DNA of 64,000 bases from positions 4,322,531 to 4,386,530 of the forward strand of contig NC_053136.1 of NCBI RefSeq assembly GCF_016808335.1, in the 5' to 3' direction. This document shows, piece by piece, positions 46,510 to 58,300 of this stretch (position 1 is its first letter; the number at the start of each line of letters is the position of its first letter). The notes below the pieces were generated by a model. The model was given only the letters and a program-made list of their open reading frames with translations. It did no database searches and was not told the origin of the DNA. A program made the position numbers and the translations under genes. This DNA is from Panicum virgatum (taxonomy: Eukaryota; Streptophyta; Magnoliopsida; Poales; Poaceae).

Positions 46510-47627
46510 CGTTTGACATGATGCCGGTCGCTGTAGCTGCGAAGCCTGCGATCGCAGGGCGTTTTTTTATTTTCCCCCGGCGTGCAAGAAAGCACTGCCT
46601 GATGATGTTACGGGTCTGAATTTCTCTGAAACACTGATGGAGCACGGCGTGGTGTCTGTATCTCTATCGCTATCCCGTTCGTCACTCGTTAGTTGCTACT
46701 GGCCTAGGCGAGCTGGCAGTTTCTTCAGGTTGGAAGCGCGAGCTGACAACACACCGAGGACGATGAAGGCCAGAAACGGATGATCTGTCAGGAATAATCA
46801 GGCCGTTTCAGTTTGTCATGTCTCCTCACATTCAGATGGTTCAGTCCCAAACTCTGAATATGGACTCAGAAATAGCGATCTGCAAGTGTCAAGGCGGGAC
46901 TCTCGTAACCATCATAGAAACGAGAAGACACTAGACACATGTAACCGAATGCAGGCGGAAGAATTTCATTCCCCTGCGATCTGAACAGAAATTTAACCTC
47001 GTGCAGTCGCGCTTGTTCGGGAACAAGAACAGCCCGGCGGCGACGGCGAACTGGCCAAGCATGCAATGGGCGGAGTGGGAGGAGGCGAAGCGGACGTGGC
47101 GGATGGGTGATCTTTGCCGTCACCCTCAACTAGCACGCACGGTGTCTGTCTGAACCGCCGCCGCCGCCATGCTAAGGCGAAGGTGCGGCACCTGCGCGCG
47201 GCTTGAATCCGTCGAAAGCTGTTCATCCAAATCCGCGGCGCAGGATCGCGTGTGAGATATCAGCTCAAGATCTTGGATCCGGGCAGCCGCGCGCGCCCCC
47301 GAGGAGGCCGCCGGCGCCGGTGCTGGTAAACTGGCACGGCCGCGGCGCGGGAAGAGCGGACACACACGGGGTGGACGGCAAACCAAATACCGTCCTGGGT
47401 GGACGGTAAATGAGATACCGTCCAGGTTGGGTTGGTTTTCGACCGTCCGATCAGGATTAGACGGTCCAGATACGCTGGAGCACAAGTATACAGAGAAGAA
47501 ATTTCTCAGAAAACACCCTGCTGAGCTATTTTTTCGTTGCATAAAACCCTCTCCGCTCCCCGACCCTCTCCTCCTCCCCGCGAGCCGCGGCACCTCCCCG
47601 CTGGATCGAGGAGGCGGGGCGGCGGCC

Positions 47628-47653
47628 ATGGCGGCAACGGAGAGCCCCGGAGG
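47628..47653 (+). pseudogene. STR exon 1 duplicate, unit A
   Basis: ATGGCGGCAACGGAGAGCCC, then a donor-like GGTGAG. It matches exon 1 of the functional gene at 61602, but its length leaves the wrong phase for exon 2, and no downstream coding exons are in this unit. Confidence 0.65.
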
Positions 47654-47716
47654 GTGAGGCCATTTCTGCTTGAAAACTTTTACCGCTTCCCCCAGGCTAT
47701 AGCAGTCGTGCAGTGA

Positions 47717-49255
47717 TTTTTTTTCGAAAGATCCTGAATCTTGTGGTTCGGTGTATATTAATAAGAAGAAGAGAATTGACCCTGTTTATAGATAAACCGG
47801 GCCCGAAAACCGCACAACAGAAACTACAAAACCTACCACTATAACACCTACAACTTGCAACACTGGCCGGTTGGATTGGGACATCAACCAGGACTCACTC
47901 GACTTTGGCTGGTCAGATTGGGACATCGACAAAGCCACAACAACTTACACTCCGCTCGATCGGATTGGGACATCGACACGAGCCACCACAACTCTCCGCC
48001 CGGTCGGATTGGGACATCGACTCAGCCACCACAACCTACACTCAGCCCGGTCGGATTGGGACCTCGACCTGAGACACCGCGAACTCTGCCCGGTCGGATT
48101 GGGACATCGACACGAGCCACCACAACCCACAACACAATCCAAAACAAGAGAGAAAAGGAAGAAAAAAGAGGAGAAAGCCCTTTCGGAAGCCGCCAACGCC
48201 GAATGATGCCTCCAAGTCGGGAAAGCCTGACATCGCCTCCAGGACGCCAAAGACGTCATCAATGCCACCCCAAGAGGGGTTGGGCTTTCACCTACCACAT
48301 CCGACATGGGAGACCGACGCCCAAGACACCGTCCACAGATAGGAGCAAGGTCCGAGCCAAAGATGCTCGACATCGTCTTTAGGAAGGAAATGACGCCAAT
48401 GACGCCAACGACGCTGTCCCAAGAAGGGATGGATTTTCACCCGCATCATCACCGCGGTGAAAAGACGGCCGGCGTCACCAGACCACCACCATGGTGTTGC
48501 TGGCGAGCCTCCGCACAGCAGCAGCCAACGATGCCACCACGGCGACACTAGCGTACGCCCGAGCAAAATCGACGTCGGCACACGCTACCATGGTGCCGCC
48601 GACACACCGCAGCACATGTTGACCAGACGCAGTCGAGAGTGCAGACCCGAGCGGGGCACCGAGCAGCGCCGAAGCCGCAGCCACCAAGCCGTGCATCCCT
48701 CGGAGGTCGACATCCACGCCCAAGCGACACACCAACACAGGGGCCGCCGCCGCACCCCGCCGCGCACCTGCAGCAAATGGCGTCACCATACCCGCACCTT
48801 GCCGCGCCAGGCCGCAAGTGCCGCCGCTGCCGCCGCACCGTGCCCGGCAGCGGCGCCGCTGCCTGCCACGCGCCTTGCAACATGCCCGCCGCGCAACGGC
48901 CGCGGACGCCGCCGCAGCACCAGCAGCAAGCCCCGCCGTGCACCGGCCACGGGCGCCGCCGCCGCCGCGCCGCGGCGCGTCCTGCCACGCCGAGGACCAA
49001 GACGAGCAGATCCGGCGGCCGAGGGCGTGGATCTGGCCGTTCCCGAGACGGATCCGGCCGGGGATGGCCGCCGGCGCCACCATCGATGGAGCAGCCACCA
49101 TGAGAAGGAGAGAGAGAGAGAGAGACGAGTTGGAGCCCCTGCCGCCTTCCTTGCAGCCGCACGGACTTCCGGCGGCTGCTCGGGCGGCGGCTGGAGGGCG
49201 GCGACGCTTTGGGAGGCGGTTCCGCCCGAGCCGCTCCGGAGGAGCGACCAGCAGC
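47717..49255 (-). mobile_element. non-LTR retroposon, 1.54 kb
   Basis: Poly-T at the left (poly-A on the minus strand), then 'cgaaagatcctgaatcttgt'. It is flanked by a 10-bp target duplication CGTGCAGTGA (47707-47716 and 49256-49265). The 5' half (right) is GC-rich, with long frames but no RT, ORF1 or zinc knuckle that I can identify. The 3' half contains a minisatellite. Probably a non-autonomous or 5'-truncated LINE relative. Confidence 0.7.
47868..48130. repeat. minisatellite inside the retroposon
   Basis: Six diverged copies of a unit of about 45 bp centred on GGTCGGATTGGGACATCGAC, at about 47873, 47910, 47960, 48003, 48050 and 48095. The reading frames over it are only repeats (…DWDIDKATTT…). 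Confidence 0.75.
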
Positions 49256-50631
49256 CGTGCAGTGAGAAGCAGCATTCCCACGGGGCAGAGGCATTGATCC
49301 CGTTCTGAAATCTCTCCGATTAGTTGCTGGGACATGCGCAGGAGAAAGGATCAGTCCTCCCCTTTGTATGTCGATACAATGAAACAGGAGGCGGATCCGC
49401 GGATATCGAGCTACGAACTTTGAACAGCTCCCGTTTTCATCCATGATTGTTCATCTCCCCCTGTTGTTCCATGAGAATTTGGTGCTCAATCATGTACAGT
49501 AAGCTTAAGCTCGAGTGCTCGACGCCTACTGATTACTGAATTATGCACATGGAAAGTACATCAACTTGTGGGCATCCGTTTCGTCCCTTTCTATCTGGTT
49601 GGCATTTTGTAGGGCGTTTTTCCCGTTGTGCAAGAAAGCAGGGACTGAATTCTCTAAGACACTGAAGGAACATGGTGTGCAGTCTGTATCTGTGTCGCTA
49701 CCCCTCAATCCTCATCCGTCACTTGTTACTGGCCTGGGCGGGCTGGCAATTTCCTCCGTTGGAACCACGAGCTGATACTCCACACACGGAAAGACGATGA
49801 TGAAGCCATGGACACAGCCAGATGAACCGTCAGGAATCAGGCCGCTTCTCTGCTGTGTCCTCTCCTTGAGATGCTCCAGTCTGAACTCTGAACCTGAACT
49901 CGGACAGCGTGTGTGAAGCCGGACTCCGGTAATCATCATATATAAACAAGAAGGCACGCATCTAGCCGAAAATAGGAAGTGAAGAACGATTAACTACGCG
50001 CATTCACCCCCCTGATCTCGGTGATTTGTACAGAATTTTGGCAATTTGGCATCGCGTTTGATCGGGAACAAGAACAGCCTGGCGCTGGCAGCGACGGCGA
50101 ACTAGCGAAGCATGCAAATGGACGGAGCGGAGCTGAGGGGTCGAGGTGGGAGGAGACGATGAGGACGTGGCGGATGGATGAACTTGCATTCATCCCGACC
50201 TAGACCGCACCGTGTCTAAACCGACGATGCCGCCGGCCGGAGCTCGCCCGGAGAGCCGAGCGCGGTCGGCGTTCCATGCCAAGGAGAAGGCGCGGCGCCC
50301 AGGCGCGGCTTCAATCCGTCAAGGCTCACGCGACCCCGCGGAGGCCGGCGGCGGTGGATTGCCGCGGCCACAGGGGAGCGGCCACATTGGCGGACGGCAA
50401 ACCAAATACCGTCTAGGGTGCGTTAATTTTTGACCGTCCGATCGAGACTCTGCGACCCAGATTCGTCGGGGGAGAAATATAGTCGAAAGGAATTTTTTAG
50501 AAAACCCCCTGCTGAGACATTTTCTGTTGCAAAAGGACCCTCTCCGCTCCCCGACCCCTTCCTCTTCTTGCCTGCGGCACCTCCATCTGATCTCCCCGCC
50601 GGATCGAGGAGCGAGGAGGAGGGCTGCGGCC

Positions 50632-50658
50632 ATGGCGGCTAAGGAGATCCCCTGAAGG
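50632..50658 (+). pseudogene. STR exon 1 duplicate, unit B
   Basis: ATGGCGGCTAAGGAGATCCC followed by TGA in frame, so it cannot encode the N-terminus. No downstream exons. Confidence 0.65.
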
Positions 50659-50691
50659 GTGATGCACTTCTGCTTAAAACTTTTAGCCCGC

Positions 50692-52214
50692 TGTAACGAA
50701 TATGGCACCATTTATGCCATTTCGAGTGATTTTGGTGATCGAATGACAACACAACACTTGGACTAATATGATTGTTAAGATGATCATTCTCAGACTTTTA
50801 GGTTCAAGTGATGACAAAGAGAAAGAGAAAATAGGCGTAGCAAGGCCCGAAGGGCAGCCCCTACGGGGGTTCCGCTACCCGGTTAGCGGACGGGGGTCGA
50901 GGGGGAGCCGCCCCTCGCGGGTCTCAGGGCAGCGCCCTGAAAGCTCTTCGGATCAGGAGCACCGGAAGAACCGACGCCAGGGGCACCGGTGCATCCGACG
51001 CTTGTCGGAAGAACCGACGCTACGATGTTTAGTGCAGGAGGAAATCGAAGCCAAGTCAGCCTACAGGCACCGGTTGAACCGACGGGTCAAAATGGGGCAT
51101 CGGTGCATTGGCCGTCCTTTGTACCAGAGGCGATGTCAGTGCCCAGGAGAAGTGTCTTCAGCACCGGTTCAACCGATGGGGCATCGGTGCATACCACCGG
51201 TGTAATGACGTCAGCGTCCAGGAGAAGATTCCTTCAGCACCGGTTGAACCGGTGAGGCATCGGTGCAAAGCATCGGTTCAACCGGTGGTCTCTGCGTCAG
51301 TCGTCAGGAGTCCAACGGCTACTTCGTGTTATGAGTGACCGGATGAACCGACGCTACCCTGCCAAGAGGCATCGGTTCTTCCGGTGGTACGCAGATTTTC
51401 AGCTAACCGTTGGAGCAACGGCTATAAGACTTGGTGGCCTATATATACGCCTCACCCCGGCCATTTGAAGATTGCTGGAGTTGCTGGACATCCCACACAC
51501 ACCCAAGAACATCTCCAAGCCATACAAAAGCATCAAGATCATATCCTTAGCCCTTAGCACACTTTGAGAGTGTTGTGTAAAGGATTAGCTCTTAGTGAGT
51601 GAGTTTGCAAGGCTTAGAGCCTTTGTGCTGTGGTTCATTAGTGAACCAAAACAAGAGCTTGGTGCGCCGGCACCTTGGAGCGTGGAGCTCGCCGGCAACG
51701 TCATCGACCCTCCGACTTGGTGTGGAGCGACGACGACACCTTTGTGCGGGGGACGTGGAGACCCCCATCCTTTGTGGAGAAGCTCCTTAGTGGAACCCGG
51801 GGCCAAGGTGACCGTGATTGTGTTCACGGAAGAGACTTGGTGGCCGAGTAGCAATACTCTTAGTGAGTGCTACAACAACGTGGATGTAGGTGTGCCTTTG
51901 TGGCTAACCGAACCACGGGATAAACACCCGCGTCAAGAGTTTGCTATCTCCTATCCCGCTCTTTAAGCTTCCGCATTTCATTCTAGTAATTTGTATGCCT
52001 TTACTTTCATAGAATAGTTTCTTGATAGGAAAGGCTATAGGTTGCTAAACTCTTTTGGGATAGGGGTTTTACACTAGAACAACCTAGTTGCACATCTAGA
52101 TAGCTTGTTTTAGTTTAAGCTTTGTGCAAACTAGTTGGAGCCATAGGTCTAAGTTTTTATTAGTGCCTAATTCACCCCCTCCCCCTCTTAGGCTAGAGCA
52201 CCCGATCACTTTCA
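50692..52214 (+). mobile_element. solo LTR, 1523 bp
   Basis: Starts TGTAACG and ends TTTCA, with a perfect 5-bp target duplication CCCGC (50687-50691 and 52215-52219). No internal coding region is left, so the element was lost by LTR-LTR recombination. The end 'ttcaccccctccccctctta' and general layout resemble LTRs of large grass Copia elements (SIRE type), from memory only. The left third holds many short direct and inverted repeats around 'caccggttgaaccg' (50960-51400). Confidence 0.88.
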
Positions 52215-53588
52215 CCCGCTTCTCCCAGTCAAGCAACCGTGAAGCGTGGAGCAGCATTCCCATACGATCAGACTCCATGATCCTTATCTACCTCAATTGA
52301 CCCTGTTCTGAAATCAAATCTCTCCGATTAGTTGCTGGGACATGTCCAGGAGAAAGGATCACTTGTTTTTTAACAGCTTCCATTTTCAAGAGCGATAGGT
52401 CAAGAGGTGGCGGCTTTCGAGCTATGAACTTTGAACAGCTCCCTTTTTCAAGCGCGATTGATCATCTCCCCTGTCCAGTCCATGAGAAAAATGTGCCGTT
52501 GACAAGATGCCAGTCGCTGTATCTGTGCTTGTAGGGCGTTTTCCCCCGCTGTGCAGGAAAGCATGTTCTGACGTTACAGGTCTGAATTCTCTGAAAAGCT
52601 GGTGGAACAGGACGTGCCGTCTGTATTTGCATTGCTATCCCGTCTGTCACTCGCTGGGTGGCCTCGCAATTTCCTCCGTTCGAACCACGAGCTTATACAC
52701 GGAGGACGATGTTGAAGGATAGAACCAGTTGATCCGTCAGGAATCAGGCCGTCTCTCGCCACCTCTCCTTGAGATGGTTTCAGTCTGAAACTCTAAATCT
52801 GAACTCAGGCGGAGTGATCTGTAAGTGTGAGGGCGGTAATCTAATCATAAACGAGAAGACACATCTAGCTGTAAGCACAGGAAGGCAAAGATGGTTGGTG
52901 CGCGTGCACTCCTCTAATCTCAGCGATCTGTATAGAAATTTTGCGTTTGTTCGGGAACATGGAACAAGAGCAGCCAGGCGGTGACGGCGAACTGACCAAG
53001 CATGCAAATGGACGGAGCGGGAGGAGTCGAGGTCGGATCGAGTAGGCAAAGAGGACGTGGCGGACAGATGATCTTGCACTCATCCAGAACATGCCTGAAC
53101 TGCCGCCGCCCGGAGCCCGCGCGACCGCGCGCGTTCCATGCGAAGGCGAAGGCGCGGCGCCCGCGCGCGCGGCTTCAATCCGTCGCAAGCTGTTCCTCCG
53201 AGTCCGCGGCGCAAGCTCGCGTGTAAGATTTCATCTCAGGATCTTGGATGCAGGTGGCCACGCGCAACCCCGCGGAGGCTGCCGGCGTCGTGAGCGGTGG
53301 ACTGGCATGAACGCGGGGCGCCCCGGGAAGAGTGGCCACACGGGTGGACGGCAAACCAACTCCAGGCTCCAGGGGTGGACGGTGAATGAGATACCGTCCA
53401 GGGTGGGTGTGTCTTTGGCCGTTGGATCGGGAATAGACGGCTCAGAATCGTTTTAGAGATAGCATAGTGGAAGGAATTTCTTAGAAAACCCCCTTCCGAG
53501 ACATTTTTATTTGCATAAAGACCCCTCTTCTCTTCCCCGACACCTCTGGCCCCGTCTCCCCGCCAGATCGAGGAGGCGCGAGGCGGCA

Positions 53589-53613
53589 ATGGCGGCAACG
53601 CGAGTCACGGAGG
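53589..53613 (+). pseudogene. STR exon 1 duplicate, unit C
   Basis: ATGGCGGCAACGCGAGTCAC, then a donor-like GGTGAAT. The reading phase does not fit exon 2. Confidence 0.6.
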
Positions 53614-53640
53614 GTGAATGAGTGAGATTTTTGTTGATTA

Positions 53641-54763
53641 TGTTAGAAATCTAGGCAATTTTCGGTATATTTTAATTCCAAAATTAAATGTATAAACTAG
53701 CAATATTTCTATGACTTTAAGGAGTAAAATAAAACATGTGAATATGTTTATACTTATCACACATATAAGCATAAACAATATAAATAACCAAAGTTTCAGG
53801 GAGTACCCTAAAGCGGGGCCGTTGCCGGAGGCATTGGCTGCGCTGTTACCAACTGGAGTAGACATCTACTCGGTTGGCCTCAGTCGAAGTAGTCGAACTA
53901 AATCGGTGCAGGAAGAAGTTCGCAGTGCAGTCCCACGAACGGTCACCAAGATGTAGTCGACGTAGTCGTTCGGCCACCAGAATGTAGTCGACGTAGTCGT
54001 TCGGCTCGTCCACCAGGAAGTAGTCGTACAATCGGGCAAAGCCTTAGTATTTTTGAGCAGTCACGCCAAAGCGTTACCCAAAAACCTGATTGCCCGCCTA
54101 TCCCGTGCAGGATCTCAAGGCGAGCAAGGTTTCGGAGGCCTGCTCACGCTAATTCTGTGCGCGCAGAAATTAGCGTTGGGGAACTCAGTTGTTGCAACTG
54201 GAGAGGGAGAAGAGAGGAGCCGAGTTGCCTCAGTGCTCTGGTGCAGGATGGATGAGGGGAATGGCACTCCTTATATAGTGACTCAGGTGCTCAGGTTCGT
54301 TGAACCTGGACACCATCAGAGTCATTTAGGTGATGCGGTTATGGCCATTAATTACAAATTTAATTGCACGTTTAATCGCACGATTAATTGCTGTCAACGG
54401 CAAAATAGCCATCACATCACACCGCGCCGCGCCGCGCCGCACCGCCCGTCCGGCCGGCCGCGCCGCGCCGCGCCGCGCCTCGCCTCGGCCTCGGCCTCGG
54501 CCTCGGCCACGGCCACGGCCACGGCCACGGCACGGCCCGGCCCGGCCCGGCTCGGCGAGGCGAGCGAGCGCGCGCGCGCGTGTGGTTCACCGTCCTCCTC
54601 TTACCGGCTTCACAAGTGGTGTACAAGAAGTCCACCTTTTAAGTCGGTTGAGATCCTCCTCAATTCCCGGTACGGAATTAAACATTGATTCCCTAGCATT
54701 AATAGTGGGCTTTAAATTCTTTTAATGCTTTAGAATAAATGGGCCAAGCCCATTACTCCAACA
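53641..54763 (-). repeat. Copia-2 3' LTR (1123 bp)
   Basis: Almost identical to the 5' LTR outside the GC repeats. It is longer by about 120 bp, mostly in a cgccgcgc/ctcggc/cacggc simple-repeat zone (about 54418-54580), and has an extra 30 bp near 54218-54247. Confidence 0.9.
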
Positions 54764-55328
54764 ATCCCCACCAAGAAATTCAAGCCACACTAGAAATACC
54801 CTCATTCTCTCATTGATATACCAGTATTCGACAGAGACTGTTAAGTTGAACTTCCATCTAGGACAAAGGCTACACTTATTCACAACTGTGCAATGGACTA
54901 TGCCTTGAATTGCCAGTTTTGTGCAAACAAGTTTGACCAGAGCCCTACACTGGTACTAGGCTGCAAAAGCATCCCCGCGGTTTGGAGCTTATAAGTCATA
55001 CTCCAGGCCCTTCATGAGTTTCTAGAGAATACCCAATTCTCATAGACCATGACCAGTGGTCAAACTCATATAGGTGTGTTCCTTTCAGATGTTCTGTAGG
55101 ACAACATCTTTGTTTCAAGAAAACAACTCATTTGTTTAAAAGAAACCACCTGGCACACATTAAGGTATAGACCAACCTGCCATACAGATTAGAAGAGAAA
55201 TGCACCTTATACACGGAATGAGCCCTTTTCACAAAGGTTCTCTTCTCACAGTCAGACTTTAGTTTGTTTCACCATCCTAATTCACGGGATCTCCGATCAC
55301 ATAGGACAGGTTTCCACTATAGAATGAC

Positions 55329-58300
55329 TCACGTGGGTCTCAAGCCCAATTCCATAGATGCATTGTCTATCACATTTCGTGAAAGACCCTTTGTAAACTG
55401 ATCTGCCAGATTTTTAGCCGTCTGAACATAGTCCAGGGCTATAACTCCGGAGTTTCTCAATTTTCTGACAGATTTCAACCGCCTTTTCACATGTCTAGAT
55501 GACTTCATGTTATCCTTTGAACTATTCACCTTGACAATTACCGTTTGATTGTCACAGTTCATTAGGATTGCCGGTAACGGTTTTTCAACTATCGGCAAGT
55601 CCATAAGGAGCTCACGAAGCCACTCAGCCTCAACAGTGGCGGTATCTAATGCTGTGAGTTCTGCTTCCATAGTTGACCTCGTTAAGATGGTCTGCTTGCA
55701 AGACTTCCAGGAAATAGCTCCACCACCAAGTGTAAACACATATCCACTTGTGGCCTTTATCTCATCAGCATCAGAAATCCAATTTGAATCACTATACCCT
55801 TCTAGTACCCTTGGGTACCCGGTGTAGTGAATTCCATAGTTCATTGTCCCCTTCAGATAGCGCATTACTCTTTCAAGACCCTTCCAATGATCATCTCCCG
55901 GGTTTGAAACAAACCGGCTCAGTTTGCTTACAGCAAACGAGATATCAGGTCTTGTAGCGCTCGCTAAATACATTAATGAACCAATGATCTGAGAATATCT
56001 CAGCTGATCTCGCATTATCCTTTTGTTCTTTCTAAGAATTAAACTGGCATCATATGGTGTTGAGACAGGTTTATAGTCACTATAACCAAAGCGACTTAAC
56101 ACCTTCTCCACATAGTGAGACTGTGTAAGAATCACCCCACCATTGATCTCTTTTACCAGCTTTATATTAAGGATAACATCAGCTTCTCCCAGATCCTTCA
56201 TCTCAAAATTTTGAGATAAAAACTCTTTGACTTCCTTAATCACATTAAGGCTAGTGCCAAAGATCAGTATGTCATCCACATACAAGCACAAAATCACTCC
56301 TTCGGCCCCACCATAGCGATAGTACACACATCTGTCAGCTTCGTTCACAACAAAGCCGGCAGAGGTCAAAGTTCTATCAAACTTTTCATGCCACTGCTTA
56401 GGCGCTTGCTTGAGACCATATAAAGATTTTAACAACTTACAAACCATTCCTTCTTGACCCTTTGATACAAACCCATCCGGCTGATCCATATAGATCTCCT
56501 CTTCTAACTCTCCATTGAGGAAAGCCGTCTTAACGTCCATCTGATGAACGAGAAGACCATAAGAGGCTGCCAAGGAAAGTAACACTCGAATTGTGGTCAA
56601 TCGGGCAACTGGTGAATAAGTGTCAAAGAAATCTTCTCCTTCTTTTTGTGTATAACCCTTGGCCACAAGCCTAGCCTTGTACTTTTCAATAGTACCATCT
56701 GGCCTAAGCTTTTTCTTGAACACCCACTTGCATCCAACCGGTTTACATCCATAAGGACGTTCAACGACCTCCCAGGTTCCATTAGACATAATAGAATCCA
56801 TCTCACTCCTTACTGCTTCCTTCCAATAGTCAGCATCAGGAGATGAATATGCCTCTTCAATGGTTCTGGGTGTATCATCTATGAGGTATACAATGAAATC
56901 ATCACCAAAAGACTTTACAGTCCTTTGTCTCTTGCTCTTTCTCGGAGCATCATTGTTATCCTCCTCAGAATTTTCTACAAGTGTATGTTCATTGTGTTCT
57001 ATCGGCTCAGCAGAGCCATCATCCTTGATGAACTCTTGCCTAGATGAACTTGTTTCATCTCTCATGGGAAAAATGTTTTCAAAAAATGTAGCATCTCTGG
57101 ACTCCATTATAGTACCAACATGCATGTCAGGTACTCCAGATTTCACTATTAAAAATCTATATCCAACGCTGTGAATAGCATAACCTAGAAAGATACAATC
57201 CACAGTTTTAGGTCCAAGCTTACGTTTCTTGGTTATTGGCACACTCACTTTTGCCAAACAACCCCATGTACGTAAGTATGACAGTGTTGGCCTTTTCTTC
57301 TCCCATTCCTCGAAAGGAGTTATCTCTTTATTCTTTGTAGGAACACGGTTTAGGACATGACATGCAGTCAATATAGCCTCACCCCACCATTCCTTGGAAA
57401 GTCCCGCTGTATCTAACATGGCGTTAACCAAATCCGTTAGAGTGCGGTTCTTTCTTTCGGCAACCCCATTTGACTGAGGTGAATAGGGAGGCGTCCTCTC
57501 ATGAATAATACCATGTTCCTCGCAGAATAAAGTAAATAAATTTGAGAAATACTCGCCACCACGATCTGACCTAACTCTTTTGATCTTTCTCTCAAGTTGG
57601 TTTTCTACTTCAGCTTTATAGATTTTAAAGTAGTGTAAAGCTTCATCTTTTGACTTCAACAAATAGATGTAACAAAATCTAGTACTATCATCAATCAAAG
57701 TCATGAAATATTTTTTACCACCTTTTGTCAACACTCCATTCATTTCACACAAATCGGAATGAATTAATTCTAAGGGTGCCAAGCTCCTTGCCTCCGCGAT
57801 CTTATGAGGCTTACGAGTTTGTTTTGATTCAACACATACATGACACTTAGAATTTTTGACAAAAGTGAACTTTGGAATTAAGCTCAAATTAGCTAAGCGC
57901 ATCATACAACCAAAATTAACGTGACAAAGCCTCGAATGCCAAACATTTGTTTCATCAACGTTAATAACATTGTATGCAATTTTATTACAAACATCTGACA
58001 AAGAAAGACGGAACAAACCTCCGCTTTCATAACCTTTTCCAACAAAAGTACCAAACTTAGACAAGATACATTTATTGGACTCAAAGACTAATTTGAAACC
58101 ATCTCTACACAGTAGAGAGCCGCTGACTAAATTCTTCTTGATGGTGGGGACATGCTGCACGTTCTTCAGCTGCACGGTCTTCCCCAAAGTAAACTTCAGA
58201 TTTACCGTACCAACACCAAGAACACGCGCATGTGATCCGTTCCCCATCAGCAAGGAGGAAGTCCCGCCGGTCTGGTAAGAAGAGAACAAAGAAGCATCAG

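Larger units (their letters stand above)
46510..49589 (+). repeat. STR promoter/exon-1 tandem unit A (decayed)
   Basis: The first of four units that each carry the same upstream region, a pseudo-exon 1 and the first part of intron 1 of the rhodanese gene. Markers in order are 'gatgccggtcgctg', 'gggtctgaattctctgaaa', the ACCGTCC palindromes (47373-47424), the ATG at 47628, and the 'gaatttggtgctcaatcat' intron string near 49475. Exon 1 (MAATESPGG) is 1 nt out of phase for the known exon 2. The unit is split by a retroposon at 47717-49255. About 1.5 kb without it. Confidence 0.75.
49590..52504 (+). repeat. STR promoter/exon-1 tandem unit B (decayed)
   Basis: Same marker order as unit A. Pseudo-exon 1 starts at 50632 (MAAKEIP) and meets an in-frame TGA before the donor. 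The ACCGTC repeat is reduced near 50395-50420. The unit is split by a solo LTR at 50692-52214, 33 bp beyond the donor position. Length without it is about 1.4 kb. Confidence 0.75.

Noticed and set aside
47871..48206. Open frame with repeated DWDID/GTSTRATT segments as a novel repeat protein
   Set aside because: It is translated minisatellite. The repeat is open in two frames, and no start context or homologue is evident.
48475..49335. Open frames of 280-300 codons on both strands in the retroposon 5' half
   Set aside because: Low-complexity GC-driven frames that run across the target duplication into flanking DNA. No RT or ORF1 motif.
50960..51400. CRISPR-like or novel repeat array around 'caccggttgaaccg'
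   Set aside because: The short repeats are irregular in spacing and orientation and lie entirely inside a solo LTR with defined ends. Eukaryotic context.
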